NCBI RefSeq assembly: GCF_000219625.1
Contig: NC_018217.1
Span: 2,666,001 to 2,730,000, forward strand
Direction of reading: 5' to 3'
Length of the DNA: 64,000 bases
DNA from: Zymoseptoria tritici IPO323
Lineage: Eukaryota; Ascomycota; Dothideomycetes; Mycosphaerellales; Mycosphaerellaceae
In this document: positions 10,918 to 20,928 of the stretch, in pieces
How the letters are laid out: every line of letters begins with the position of its first letter
Position numbering within the stretch: position 1 is the first letter of the stretch
Program-made: the position numbers and the translations under genes
The notes under the pieces: model-generated
The model's database searches: none
What the model saw: only the letters and a program-made list of their open reading frames with translations
Told to the model about the DNA's origin: nothing

Positions 10918-12004
10918 CTATGTGTATGTACTCCCTGCAGATGTGGCGGGCATCGGCCAGTCGTCCTCTGTGATGCTGGACCAGAATACCCATGTCGCAG
11001 CGACGGCAAGTAGGGTGAACAGTGTTGAGAAGAGACCGCCGTTGATCGCTCCTTTCGTGCCGTTGCAGATGTGGACGCTAATCACGTATTGGAAGACTTG
11101 ACCAATGGCGAAAAGCAGAGCGGCTCCGATGAGGAAAACTGTGATGAAGTCAGCAACGAACTTGATCACTTTGGAGTGCGATCGACCTACGCATTGGTCG
11201 GATCTCCCCTAGGACCTTGAGAACCAAGAATGTCTCCAACAGGAAGTACACCACCAAGAAGACGAGTGGTACGAGCTGGTACAACGTGTACAGCGCGTAT
11301 GCCTGATTGGGTAGTGGGAGCGTATCGTCGAAGAAGCCGGTCCAGCTGAATGCTGTGTCGAGTGCGATGTAGCCAGTGCCAACGAACAGCGCCGCCGCAG
11401 AGCCAAAGACAAGTCCAATCGAAAGTGGTGTGCCGTCGTCGATGAGCTGGTATCCGACTGCGCCGTTCATCATGAGGATCCATAGTGTAGCAACAACAGC
11501 AGCGATGTGGGCGGCAGAAAATGCGCGTCTAACCGCGGCATCCAGCGGAAAGCCTCCGATCGTGAAGATCTCACAGATCTCAATGATTATGTATCCGATG
11601 AGGAATATTTGCATTTCCCTGTGACTCGACGTTAGTATGTCACGTCGCAAACTTCGTCTCGCATTGATTCGACTGACCTTCTTCCAACCGCAGCCTTTTT
11701 GCGATCCGTTTTCCATAGCAGGAATAGCGAGACTAGAATCGCGACGAACGCGATGAGTATTGACCCTGCGAGAGTGTTAGATCTTGCACTTCCTTTTGCG
11801 GATATAGTTGTCTCCTCCTGACGCACCCAAGTTCGCGAGGTATGAATTCCCTCCCAATGAAATGCCCGTAAGCTCGCATCCGCCCCAGTACGGCTCACTG
11901 CCTCCTCGTGCCCTTGACTGGTCGAACAGATTGCAGACCGGTATCGTAGCATGCCCATTGCCACTGTCTCGACAAAAGTCGTCCCATTTCCCGTAGCGCG
12001 ACAT
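10918..12004 (-). CDS. CHS7: Chitin synthase export chaperone
   Basis: CHS7 is an ER membrane chaperone needed for exit of class III/IV chitin synthase. Four exons: 12004..11827, 11765..11678, 11618..11191 and 11138..10918. Introns are 61, 59 and 52 bases; all phases close and give 304 residues. Landmarks: the start MSRYGKWDDFCRDS, the loop CELTGISLGG, LANLGSILIAFVAILVSLFL, KTDRKKAAVGRREMQIFLIG, YIIIEICEIFTIGGFPLD, VGYQLIDDGTPLSIGL, YIALDTAFSWTG, ALYTLYQLVPLVFL and the tail FWSSITEDDWPMP. About seven hydrophobic helices are visible, as in the family. The identity is firm; partnership with a particular chitin synthase is inferred from family knowledge. Confidence 0.95.
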
Positions 12005-13880
12005 GGTGTTTGGGTGGTGGTGTGAACTCGGCGAGGTCGCAGCGGTCGCTCGACGTGAGGAGCGAACGTTACGCGCCGGAAGCTTGAGTCGGGTTCGATG
12101 ATCAGGTCGTTAAGAAGCGTCGACGCTTTGCTGTTGGAACGAAGGGCTCCGTTCGCTGAATGACGGTCGCTAGATGTCGATTCCGGCCGTGATCGGGGGC
12201 AATGGCAACGAACAGCGAGGGTGTGCGCAAACGTGCGTCGAGCGAAATCGTGGAGAGTGAATCAAGTTTCGAGAGATTGGGTTGTCCGCCTAGCGACCAG
12301 TCTAGTGGAGCTGCATCATTTCGGGCGCTACGGCCCGCGATCAAGTGAAGGCTGGAAATGTTACGATTGGGTGTAGACGGAGATGCGGCGATTGCTTTTC
12401 GAACATCTGATCTCCAGCCGAGGACCAACGATTTGATGATGAAATTCGGTGTCGATTCGTGTGCTGTTGTAACTTGTCTGGACTTCTTCTCAAGTTCGCA
12501 GCATCATGAATAATAATCGCGGCTGAAGCAGCAAACCGCGAGATGATCTTCGGTACGGGCGTGTCTCAAACAGTTATATTTGGCCGTCCAATTAGAAGTA
12601 GCGGTCGCAGAGGCCGTCGGCAAGGTTCGACAAGCCCTTTCCATCATCACCTCCCGAACCTCTGCACCATCTTCCCTGCTTGGGGTCCGTTTGACAGTTG
12701 GCAGATGGCCAACTTACTCGACTATTTGCTCTTCTATACACTTGTCTGGCCTTGTTCAAGAGCTCTTCAACAGGAATTCCGTGGAGCAGCCAGAGAATCG
12801 TCAGGTCTTCTTAGGCATGAGGGCGTCCATCTTACTCTCGAGTCTCGAGGCAGCGTCATCATGCACGGGACTTTGCTGGAATCATCAAACAGATCCCTTA
12901 CCCTTGGATCTGCCAATCTCCGGGTGTTCTGGTGTCACAGTTCAAGCTCCATCAATTTCGACCTCTTCACGTATGCTGAAGGGACCGCTGCATGAGGCTG
13001 CGACGGCAATGGCACATCTCAATCTGGGGACCGTGGCCATCACGTCAGGCACGTTTGGGTCATGCGAACGAAGTCTCGGATTCCAGTCCGTGCTCCTGCC
13101 AGATCTGCTACGTGCCCGATGATGGTTCGGGTTCGTGCTTGAGAATTTGCCACGGACCGCTCGTTTACAAACCCCGCTGATGCTGCCGCACAATTCATCT
13201 TCGCCAAAGACTGAACGATCTCCTTATTCGAATGACTAGGTTCGGTCGTCCCAATCTGTCAACAACACCAATTGAGCTTCTGTACCGCCGAGTTCCCTTG
13301 TCCACGGCCGCCAGCTATATCCTGCGATTGTCGATGAATGTCTTCGCGTGAGGACAGTCCACCGGCTGTCTGCATTTTTTCGTGGGGAGCACGGCTGCAT
13401 TGATCTCCGTGGCTGTAGGTATACACTTTCTCAGGAAGAGACCGTCGTTTGAACGCTCATCGATGGTTTTTTTGGATATCGCCAGTATCTTCCACACCAG
13501 CTTAAGTGCCGTTTATGTGAGTTCGATGGAGTCGGCTTCAATACATGCTTGAATTCTGGCTCTTCAGATCATCTGAGGTCAGTCTGTACTCGGTTCTCTC
13601 ATCTCACTGGCCGTGGCTGCTGGGCCATGGCGCCTCCGGAGTGAATTCATTCACCTCGAAATTTTCGCGCTACTTTAGCGCACTTGCGAGTTACGTCAGC
13701 CATCTCTTGAGTCAACGGATGCGCTTCACGCACAGTCCGCCATCTTTGCTGAATTCTATCTTCTCTTTCGACGAAGTTGAGGCCAAGAATAAAACTGCCG
13801 CAAGTCTGTAAGCATACGACTTCATCGCCTTACCACTTCACCACATCAACTCAAGACCCCGCCGCGACTCGACAACAACA
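12005..13880. other. Gene-poor stretch with weak open frames
   Basis: About 1.9 kb without a gene I can support. On the minus strand, a frame ending at 12102 stays open to about 12513 without an ATG and reads like protein in places (FIIKSLVLGWRSDVRKA), so it may be a decayed exon. On the plus strand, a 180-codon frame at 12580..13122 also starts without ATG. Neither shows a family motif. The sequence just upstream of 12004 should include the CHS7 promoter. Confidence 0.4.
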
Positions 13881-13899
13881 CTGAGATTGACCCTCCATC

Positions 13900-14555
13900 A
13901 TGCTCTGCACACGCTCCATGATGGCTTGGGCTACCTTCAACACCATCTCACGTCTCCAGCGCACCCACTACGGTCCACGCTTCCAGAGAGACGTTCGCAA
14001 GGCCTTCTCCTCAATCTCGAGCATTTGGTCATCTCGCCAGACTCGCTCCGAGCACTCCAAAACCATCCCAGATCTTCAGCGCACCTACTGCGATCCTTAG
14101 GTCCAAGCCTGCATGCGCAGAGCTTTCCCGTCATGTTGCAGCGACTATCCACTTTGTCAGTCTCACTTCGAACGCCTCAACGGTGTCCCACACTTCCAGT
14201 GCACCACGCTCGGCCCGCGCCTCCACCATTCCATGTGCGAAGCTTTCTCTTCATCTGCTGGTGGTGAGTCACCTCGCCAGACTTGATGGGAGCGCTTCGA
14301 GGACTCTACCGCAACCGTAGGCTCAACTTCAGTCTAGCCGCCGCACGGTGGGCCCTGTTCCTCCGCAGCTACCACCACTTCAAGACCATGTCCCACCAGG
14401 CCAAAGTACGCAGCCAGCGCCTCGCCGAAAAAACCGCAGAGAAGCAAAAACAGCTGTACGATGTTGAGGAGAGACTGGACGCAGAGATTTCGAGCATGGA
14501 TTTTGGGGCTGTCCTTTTGACACTGTCTTGGTGTGTGTTGGTACTTCTTTCCTAA
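13900..14555 (+). pseudogene. Possible decayed gene with 40-residue repeats
   Basis: An ATG at 13900 opens a 66-codon frame (starts MLCTRSMMAW) ending in TAG at 14098-14100. Continuing through that stop, the sequence repeats with a 120-base (40-codon) period, for example TISRLQRTHYGPRF, then TIPDLQRTYCDP, then GVPHFQCTTLGPRL. Further stops interrupt the later copies. A downstream frame at 14283..14555 includes a charged, helical-looking segment (RSQRLAEKTAEKQKQLYDVE). I recognise no family. It could be a pseudogene, a gene with introns across the stops (there is a GTGAGT near 14264), or simply a repeat. Confidence 0.3.
13942..14301 (+). repeat. Degenerate 120-base tandem repeat, three copies
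   Basis: Copies begin at about 13942, 14062 and 14182. The spacing is exact even though many bases differ: the segment GTCATCTCGCCAG at 14028 recurs as GTCACCTCGCCAG at 14268, 240 bases away. The period is a multiple of three. Confidence 0.7.
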
Positions 14556-14574
14556 TTACTTTGCTCAGCTCTTC

Positions 14575-14684
14575 GTCTCTATGGCTCGTCGTCTCTATGG
14601 CTCGTCGTCTCTATGGCTCGTCGTCTCTATGGCTCGTCGTCTCTATGGCTCGTCGTCTCTATGGCTCGTCGTCTCTATGGCTCG
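14575..14684 (+). repeat. 16-base minisatellite, about seven copies
   Basis: GTCTCTATGGCTCGTC is repeated head to tail six times from 14575, followed by a partial seventh copy. Copies are identical. Because 16 is not a multiple of three, the array reads through all three frames and gives a 16-residue peptide period in any open frame, so apparent protein here is an artefact of the repeat. Confidence 0.95.
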
Positions 14685-15222
14685 CGATGCTTTGGGATGG
14701 TCAATTATCGAGATGCCGTTGAAGCAGAAGAGCTCGCGATATGAATAAGAGTGGCGTCGCCAATCTCATGCTGGACACGCAGAGCGCATTCGGCAGACAC
14801 TGAGGGTACAACGGCGGACCATGTGGGAAGAGCAATGCAAAGTACGACTTTGGGTGTCGCATTTACATTTACGATGGATGCCCTTAAGGTCCAAGTCGTG
14901 TTCTGAGCCATTCTTACGACCAAATCGACACCAATCGAGGATTTGAGTGATCACGCATGAATGTTCATTTGCATCATACATCGTGCATAAGAGTCGACGA
15001 TCATCATGGAAAGTTTCCGTCATACCGTCGCGGGTCGCGCTGGTAGCAGATCTTTCAGTTTGATGCGTTCATGGTCCCATCATTCGTTCCGTGGGCAACG
15101 TCTCCCAGCCCTCATTCAGAGCTGTGACAACCGCTTCGATCGCCAGCGCCGAACTTCCGAAAGATTCTCACCGCGGCCAAGCGCGTAGACACCGCGGTGA
15201 CCTCAGCCCAAAGAACATTCGC
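14685..15222. other. Intergenic
   Basis: No gene supported. Short frames on both strands have no recognisable pattern. Lies 3' of the F-box-like gene. Confidence 0.5.
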
Positions 15223-15966
15223 TCAGTCTCCACAACCATGATAGAGCATACTGATGACCTCAAACCGCAGATGGAAATCTGTATAGCCTTGGAGCTGAAG
15301 ATTCGCCATGCATTCCCTCTGCATGACTCGAGATTCTTCGATGCCCGCTGTGATCTTACTGACGAGCTGACTGACAGCTTCTTGCAGCAACATGTGCATC
15401 TCAACGCCTCGCTCCCGCAGTCCAGCTAGTATGATGTCGCTCTCACGGAGGATCCTAAGCGACTGGCCAGTCAATGGATGTACGAAGCTTTCTCTGTTGA
15501 GTATGGAGAGAGATTTGCAGTCCAGAGACATCGCCGTCGTTCGATGAGGAAGCTCAAAAATTTGAATCGATACTTCTTTGATGTTTCGACATATGGCTGG
15601 CACGGAGAGCTCGGTCTTGATCCATTTGTCGACTTGAGCACGTCCTTCGCGGAATCTCAGGACAAGTATGACACGCCGACCTTTATAGAACAATGGTAGG
15701 GCCTCTTTTCGCAGTAGACGGCAGACTTTCATAATTGGGGGATAGTACGAGGACGCCTTGCCGTGCCAGGGCATGCTCGATGGTCGTCCGATGATGATTG
15801 GCTTGTCATTGTCGAACAAGTGCTCCAGGATAAGAAGACGAATCTCTTTCGGAAGGTCAAGGAGTCGCGAGGCTGTCATTGGATCTTGACCACGGGATGA
15901 TGGTGTCTTGCCTGTCCGCTTCACGTGTGCCACGTTCACATGCTTGTGAAGATTGGAGGTAGTCAA
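15223..15966 (-). CDS. F-box-like fungal protein of unknown target
   Basis: Single-exon frame of 247 residues. After a short basic N-terminus, the segment LLDLPKEIRLLILEHLF (about residues 36-52) matches the F-box/2EXR-like start common in filamentous ascomycetes. It is followed by VCRLLRKEALPLFYKG, also typical of this large lineage-expanded group. The remaining residues contain no further domain I can name. Proteins of this type are usually assumed to act as substrate adaptors, but no partner can be inferred here. An alternative start is the Met at about residue 30 (MTASRLLDL). The gene stands alone beside the repeat-rich stretch, as such fast-evolving genes often do. Confidence 0.6.
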   Translation of the reverse strand: MTTSNLHKHVNVAHVKRTGKTPSSRGQDPMTASRLLDLPKEIRLLILEHLFDNDKPIIIGRPSSMPWHGKASSYYPPIMKVCRLLRKEALPLFYKGRRVILVLRFREGRAQVDKWIKTELSVPAICRNIKEVSIQIFELPHRTTAMSLDCKSLSILNRESFVHPLTGQSLRILRESDIILAGLRERGVEMHMLLQEAVSQLVSKITAGIEESRVMQRECMANLQLQGYTDFHLRFEVISMLYHGCGD

Positions 15967-16251
15967 TGATGCTGGAGCTTTGAGACAGTATGAAGGCTCT
16001 TCAAATTCGTAAGTGGGTTACAAGAGATCAAAAGAGGTACTGAATGAGTAGTGGCCGTGTCGTCCGTCGTCTTGCTGAAAGCCGAACGGGCGAAGTGGAG
16101 TTGGCAAGCGAAATCTCAGTCTAACCCAATCTAGCACTAGCTCGAAAGTTGCACCTGCCAAGCCCACTCCAGCGCAAATTCCCAAGTTCACGACGACGTT
16201 CTTTGACAGGCTCACTCCACGCACGACAATCCCCCTCATCAAACCGCAAAG

Positions 16252-16901
16252 ATGTCTCTCGTCACCGGCGAGAAGTCGAACTTCCAGTTCATCTTGCGTC
16301 TCCTCAACACCAACGTGCGTATACACCGCCCCACGAATTCCCGCTCGCGAAAACGCCCGACCGATCCGATGGAGGCACACGAGGCCGATGGAAGATGCGA
16401 ACACTAACCATGGAGCAGGTTGATGGCAAAGAGAAGGTCATGTACGCCTTGACCAAGATCAAGGGTGTCGGTCGCCGATACAGCAACTTGGTGTGCAAGA
16501 AGGCCGATGTCGACCTCAACAAGCGGTACAACTCCCTCGTCTTTCGAAACATGGCCTGCGCCACGGCTGTCCGGACGAACAAATACTAACAAATCACCTA
16601 CAGCGCCGGCGAGCTTACTTCCGAAGAACTCGAGCGCATCGTTACCATCGTCCAGAACCCGACTCAGTACAAGATCCCCACCTGGTTCCTCAACAGACAG
16701 CGCGACATTGTGGACGGCAAGGACTACCAGGTGCTCGCCAACGGTGTGGACAGCAAGCTCCGTGAGGATTTGGAGAGACTGAAGAAGATCCGTGCCCACA
16801 GGGGTCTGCGTCACTACTGGGGTCTCCGTGTCCGTGGACAGCACAGCAAGACCACCGGTCGCCGGGGCAGGACTGTCGGTGTCAGCAAGAAGAAGGGTTG
16901 A
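16252..16901 (+). CDS. RPS18: 40S ribosomal protein S18 (uS13)
   Basis: Component of the head of the small ribosomal subunit, near the P site. Exons: 16252..16314, 16419..16525 and 16604..16901, giving 155 residues, the normal length. The introns are 104 and 78 bases, longer than most in this window, as is common in ribosomal protein genes. Landmarks: [20 protein letters not shown] at the start, [55 protein letters not shown] and the basic end [11 protein letters not shown]. Identity is unambiguous. Confidence 0.97.
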
Positions 16902-17669
16902 TTGTGTGCGGTTTTCATGGTACAACGAGATGGTGGGAATGGCGTCTACATCCGACAGATGGCCTCCGGCGTACTGTCTTGCATTTTGGGGTGCTATAGC
17001 GGTCCGCACGCTGCGGTAAAACGCGAATGATAGCCTAGCCACAATCCAATCGTCAAGTTCAGCATTGGGTCATTGTGTCACTGTGAAGGAAGATGGCACG
17101 GGATCAGCAGGTGATGAACACTGGACAGGATCCGCGACGACGCAGTGGTGGCCCACTCGAACAATGCTTCCACGCTGCGGTCCCATCTCAATCGCTTGCC
17201 CACTCCATGTGGATGGGTCGATGCGTGAGCATGTTGATTATTGTGTGACATGATCGCGACTTGGCCTTTCTGACAACAACAGTCCCTCCTTTAGCTGGCC
17301 CTGCAGACATGTGGGTACAAATTTAAGACCACTAGTATGCTCTGCAACGTTGGAGGGACTCGCTGTCGACGTTCTTCGCCGGACAAGAAAATCCAGCTTA
17401 AAGCTGGAGCAATGGTTTTAGTGAAATCATAACGCGTACGCTTTGTTGCAAGTCAGACACGATACCAGAGAAATAGCATTCGCAATGCCGTCGCCAGAGT
17501 TGAGGCGAATCTATCTCCGTCTCGCGGCCACTTTCTTTGACCCGCTCAAAAGCTTAAACTTACGGGCGCGACGGGAGCTCACTTCTCGAGATGCCAAAAG
17601 ATTCGGACCACTTGCTCGACATGACAAAACTCCGCAACAATCCCTAACTTCATCACCTCGCTCCTCACA
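16902..17669. other. Intergenic between RPS18 and CLPTM1-like gene
   Basis: About 770 bases with no supported gene. It must contain the RPS18 3' end and the CLPTM1-like promoter; I could not recognise specific elements. Confidence 0.5.
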
Positions 17670-19759
17670 ATGCCGCAACAGGCAGCGCCCGCCGGCGATG
17701 CGGTCCAAGGCCAACAGACCGACTGGACGGCCAGAGCCTGGTCAATCGGGAAGAACCTCGCCTTCTTCGTTGCCGTTCAAGTCGCCATGAAGCAGTTCAT
17801 GGGTGGCTCGAAGACGCCAGCGGCGACTCCAGAGATGGCCATACCGAGTGGCCAACCAATCGCAGATGCGGGCTCATATACTGCGATCCCTCAAACTCTC
17901 TCTCCACTGTGGCCGGCGAATACGAACGTCGATATCAGCATGTACATCTCGCCGAGCGTCGCTATGCCTCCGTTGAGGAACATGCCCGCAGAAAGTTTGA
18001 TTGTAGAAGAGAAGAACTTTTCAACGGACAAGTCGAAGGGTGATCATCGCCATGTGTCAAAGAGCTTCGCGGTGCCAAAGAACGTGCAGAATAACGGGAC
18101 ATTATGGGCACACATCTTCGTGGGACAGACTGGTGCAGAGCTTGATCCTGTATCGCCGAACTATGATCCAAGCAAGGCGTACCGTATGCTGAAACCTCTT
18201 ACCCAATACTTGGGCAAGAAGAAGGTCCGCAAGACTCGCAATCTGCTTGACAGCAAGAGTAGTACCGACGAAGCCGAAGAGATCGAAGTCGAGGATTACA
18301 ATGCGCCAACGATTGCCTCCTACTACCACCCCAATTTCACGCTCGCCTTCATCCCGGATACGGGCAACGTGGCATGGCCGACTATGCATCCCGCGATGAG
18401 GCAATTCTATACCCTTGATGTGACCGACGCCCGCGATGCCACTGGGAGGAACGCGTACTACTATCCTGTTGTCTATCTGAACACCTTTTGGCAATTGAAG
18501 TCTCATATGACTGAATTGAATGCGACCCATCCGGTTGATAGACTGCCCATCAACGTGGACGTATCTACCCTTGCCAATTGGCAATTTGGCATTATGGCTA
18601 GCATGGACGAGGGAATGAAAGAGACTGCACGGAAAGTCGCTCGTGGGGAGAGCACTCCAGGCGGTGGAGATGGTTCAGAAATGGAGATGATCAAGGAGAC
18701 CTTGCTCGACACCAATCCCTGGTTGCTGGGCACAACTGTCTTCGCCAGTGTGCTGCACATGATTTTCGAGCTTCTCGCGTTCAAGTCTGATGTCGGGCAT
18801 TGGCGCAATAAGAAGGATAATGTGGGTGTGTCTGTCCGGACGATCATCTCCAACGTGGTCATGCAAACGATTATCTTCCTGTATCTCATGGACAACAACG
18901 AAAACACCAGCTGGATGATCTTATTCGGCCAAGGAATAGGCATTGCAATCGAAGCTTGGAAGATCACAAAGACCGTCGATGTCCGCCTTCGGGATCCTGC
19001 TCCTGGAACATATGCTCACAAGCTTGGTCTGCCATACAATATCGTGTTCGAAGACAAGCACAAGCTCAGTGAGACCGAAGAGAAGACTGAAGAGTACGAC
19101 AAGATTGCGTTCAAGTATATGGGCATCATCGCTGTTCCGCTCCTGCTGGCATACGCTGCCTACTCGCTCATCTACGACACTCACAAGAGCTGGTACAGCT
19201 TCATTATTGCGACGCTCGTGGGTAGCGTATACGCCTATGGTTTCCTCATGATGGTAAGCTCTTTTCATGGTCCACCAAAGCCTAAATGCTAACATACCGC
19301 AGGTGCCAAGTTTATACATCAACTATCGCTTGAAGTCAGTGGCTCACATGCCCGCAAGGACGATGATGTACAAGTGCGTACAAAGTCGATGAACGTGACA
19401 TTGCACTGCTTAAGCTGACACCCACCAGGTTTCTCAACACCTTCATCGACGATCTCTTCGCCTTCACGATCAAGATGCCACTTCTCCATCGTCTCGCCAC
19501 CCTCCGCGACGATGTCATTTTCTTCTTCTATTTATATCAGGCATGGGCCTACAAGGTCGATTACACGAGAGTCAACGAGTTTGGACAGGGAGGCGACGAT
19601 GAGGAGACTGAGAGCAAGCAGGCTTCAAAGCCGCTAACGACTCCGGCGGATGGCAAGACCACTGATGTGTCCGGCAAGCTCAAGGGAGAACTTGACGACA
19701 AAGTGGAGGCGGTTTCAAGTGGGAAGGAAAAGGCGACTGCGAGGAAAAGGAAGGCTTAG
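17670..19759 (+). CDS. CLPTM1-family multipass membrane protein
   Basis: Homologue of the human cleft lip and palate transmembrane protein 1 family, ER/Golgi membrane proteins. Exons: 17670..19253, 19303..19373 and 19429..19759, giving 661 residues. The introns are 49 and 55 bases. An N-terminal anchor (about residues 30-45) is followed by a large lumenal beta-rich domain with SLWPANTNVDISMYIS, NNGTLWAHIFV, SYYHPNFTLAFIPD and YYPVVYLNTFW. A membrane region then contains NPWLLGTTVFASVLHMIFE, LAFKSDVGHWRNKKDNVGVS, FGQGIGIAIEAWKITK, SLYINYRLKSVAHMP, NTFIDDLFAFTIKMPLLHRL and LRDDVIFFFYLYQ. The C-terminus is a charged, Lys-rich cytosolic tail. The family resemblance is strong; the molecular role in fungi is not clear from sequence. 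Confidence 0.92.
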
Positions 19760-20072
19760 ATGTCGCCATAGCCTGAACGTGGCTACCATGGTTGGATATA
19801 GAGCCGGGGGATTCCCAAACGTTCATCGAATGGCTGCAATGACGACTCAGTACCGCCGCGTCTGCCTGCAAACTCCGACCTTTTACTGTGATCATTGAAC
19901 TTCCAGATCTACAACATCGCCGTTTGAATCCAGCATCACAACACACTCACAGCAATTCATTGATATCTCAACAACAGTCGGTACACACCATTCACTTGTG
20001 GACAGACGCTGCTGACTAGCACCAGTGTCCAAGGATCATACTCCTCTACCAGCGCCGTTATCCTCGTCCAGA

Positions 20073-20723
20073 ATGTCAAAGAAGACAGAGGATAGCCAGC
20101 AGCCGTGGTCGATATCGCAGTACTTCCTTTGGACTTTCGGGTCCATCCTGGCCGGCGGACTATTCATCACTGTCGCCGCCATATCGCTCACAGCCATCGC
20201 TTCCGGCATCGGCTTACTCTTCACTCTCGCGGGCGCCGTCTTTAGCGCCATTGTCGGCGCTGCCACCTTGGCTGCTTTCGCGCTCTTGTCCGCCGCTGGT
20301 CTCCTGGCCACTCTCACAGGCAATATCATCCTCGCGTCAGCCAGCGCAATTGCCTGCCCGGCATCTCAAGAGCCCAGCACGAACCCGAGTGTGCCGAGCG
20401 TGCCATCAGTCCTTGCCTGCGAACCATGCGCCGCCAAGTTTTTCGAGCCACCTGAGACACCAGTGGGATTCGGCGCATTTCAGAACTGCGCGGTCAAGAC
20501 TGCCTGGCTCCTCCACCCGGCGGGCGAAACTTCGGACGTCAACTTTGCGGTCGACAAGGACAACGATGTAGTCGTGGACTACAAGATGCGATTCGCGTGT
20601 CCCTCAATCACGCCCGACGAGGCGCTGTCGGCCGGTATTGCGAAGCTCGTGCAGGGAGCACACGATGACTACAGGGTGTCTGTATGGGTAGCGAAGGCGC
20701 TGCCCGATGGGACGGCGAAGTAA
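20073..20723 (+). CDS. Small membrane protein of unknown function
   Basis: Frame of 216 residues from the first ATG (MSKKTEDSQQPWSISQYF). The region from about residue 20 to 95 is a nearly continuous run of hydrophobic, Ala/Gly-rich segments (ILAGGLFITVAAISLTAIAS; LFTLAGAVFSAIVGAATLAA; LLSAAGLLATLTGNIILAS). This suggests three or four short membrane helices or a hairpin, superficially like lipid-droplet promethin/oleosin-type proteins. The remainder is soluble, with Cys in ACEPCAAKF and NCAVKTAW. I do not recognise the family. An intron-like end (CTGACTAGCACCAG) lies just before position 20025, so a 5' untranslated intron is possible. Convergent with SEY1. Confidence 0.55.
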   Translation: MSKKTEDSQQPWSISQYFLWTFGSILAGGLFITVAAISLTAIASGIGLLFTLAGAVFSAIVGAATLAAFALLSAAGLLATLTGNIILASASAIACPASQEPSTNPSVPSVPSVLACEPCAAKFFEPPETPVGFGAFQNCAVKTAWLLHPAGETSDVNFAVDKDNDVVVDYKMRFACPSITPDEALSAGIAKLVQGAHDDYRVSVWVAKALPDGTAK

Positions 20724-20928
20724 CGGCCAGGCGTAGACTTCTTGAGTAAGCTGGGTGAGTCGGTGCGAAGGAGCGAGAGGCTTCAAGATGGGCGACTATA
20801 CTGCCATTAATTTGTTGTTGTACTGCACCGGCGGAATCAAGTCCTTCTTTTATGCAATGAACAAGGTCTGATTCCGCTCAAGTGCTACTGACAGCTCCAA
20901 GCGCTATGCAAATATGTTTTCTCTTCGC

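Noticed and set aside
12580..13122. 180-codon plus-strand ORF as a gene
   Set aside because: No ATG at its start, no motif, and composition like other chance frames; kept only as a remark.
14528..14748. Two overlapping repeat peptides rich in SLWLVVSMARRLYG
   Set aside because: They are frame-independent translations of the 16-base minisatellite.
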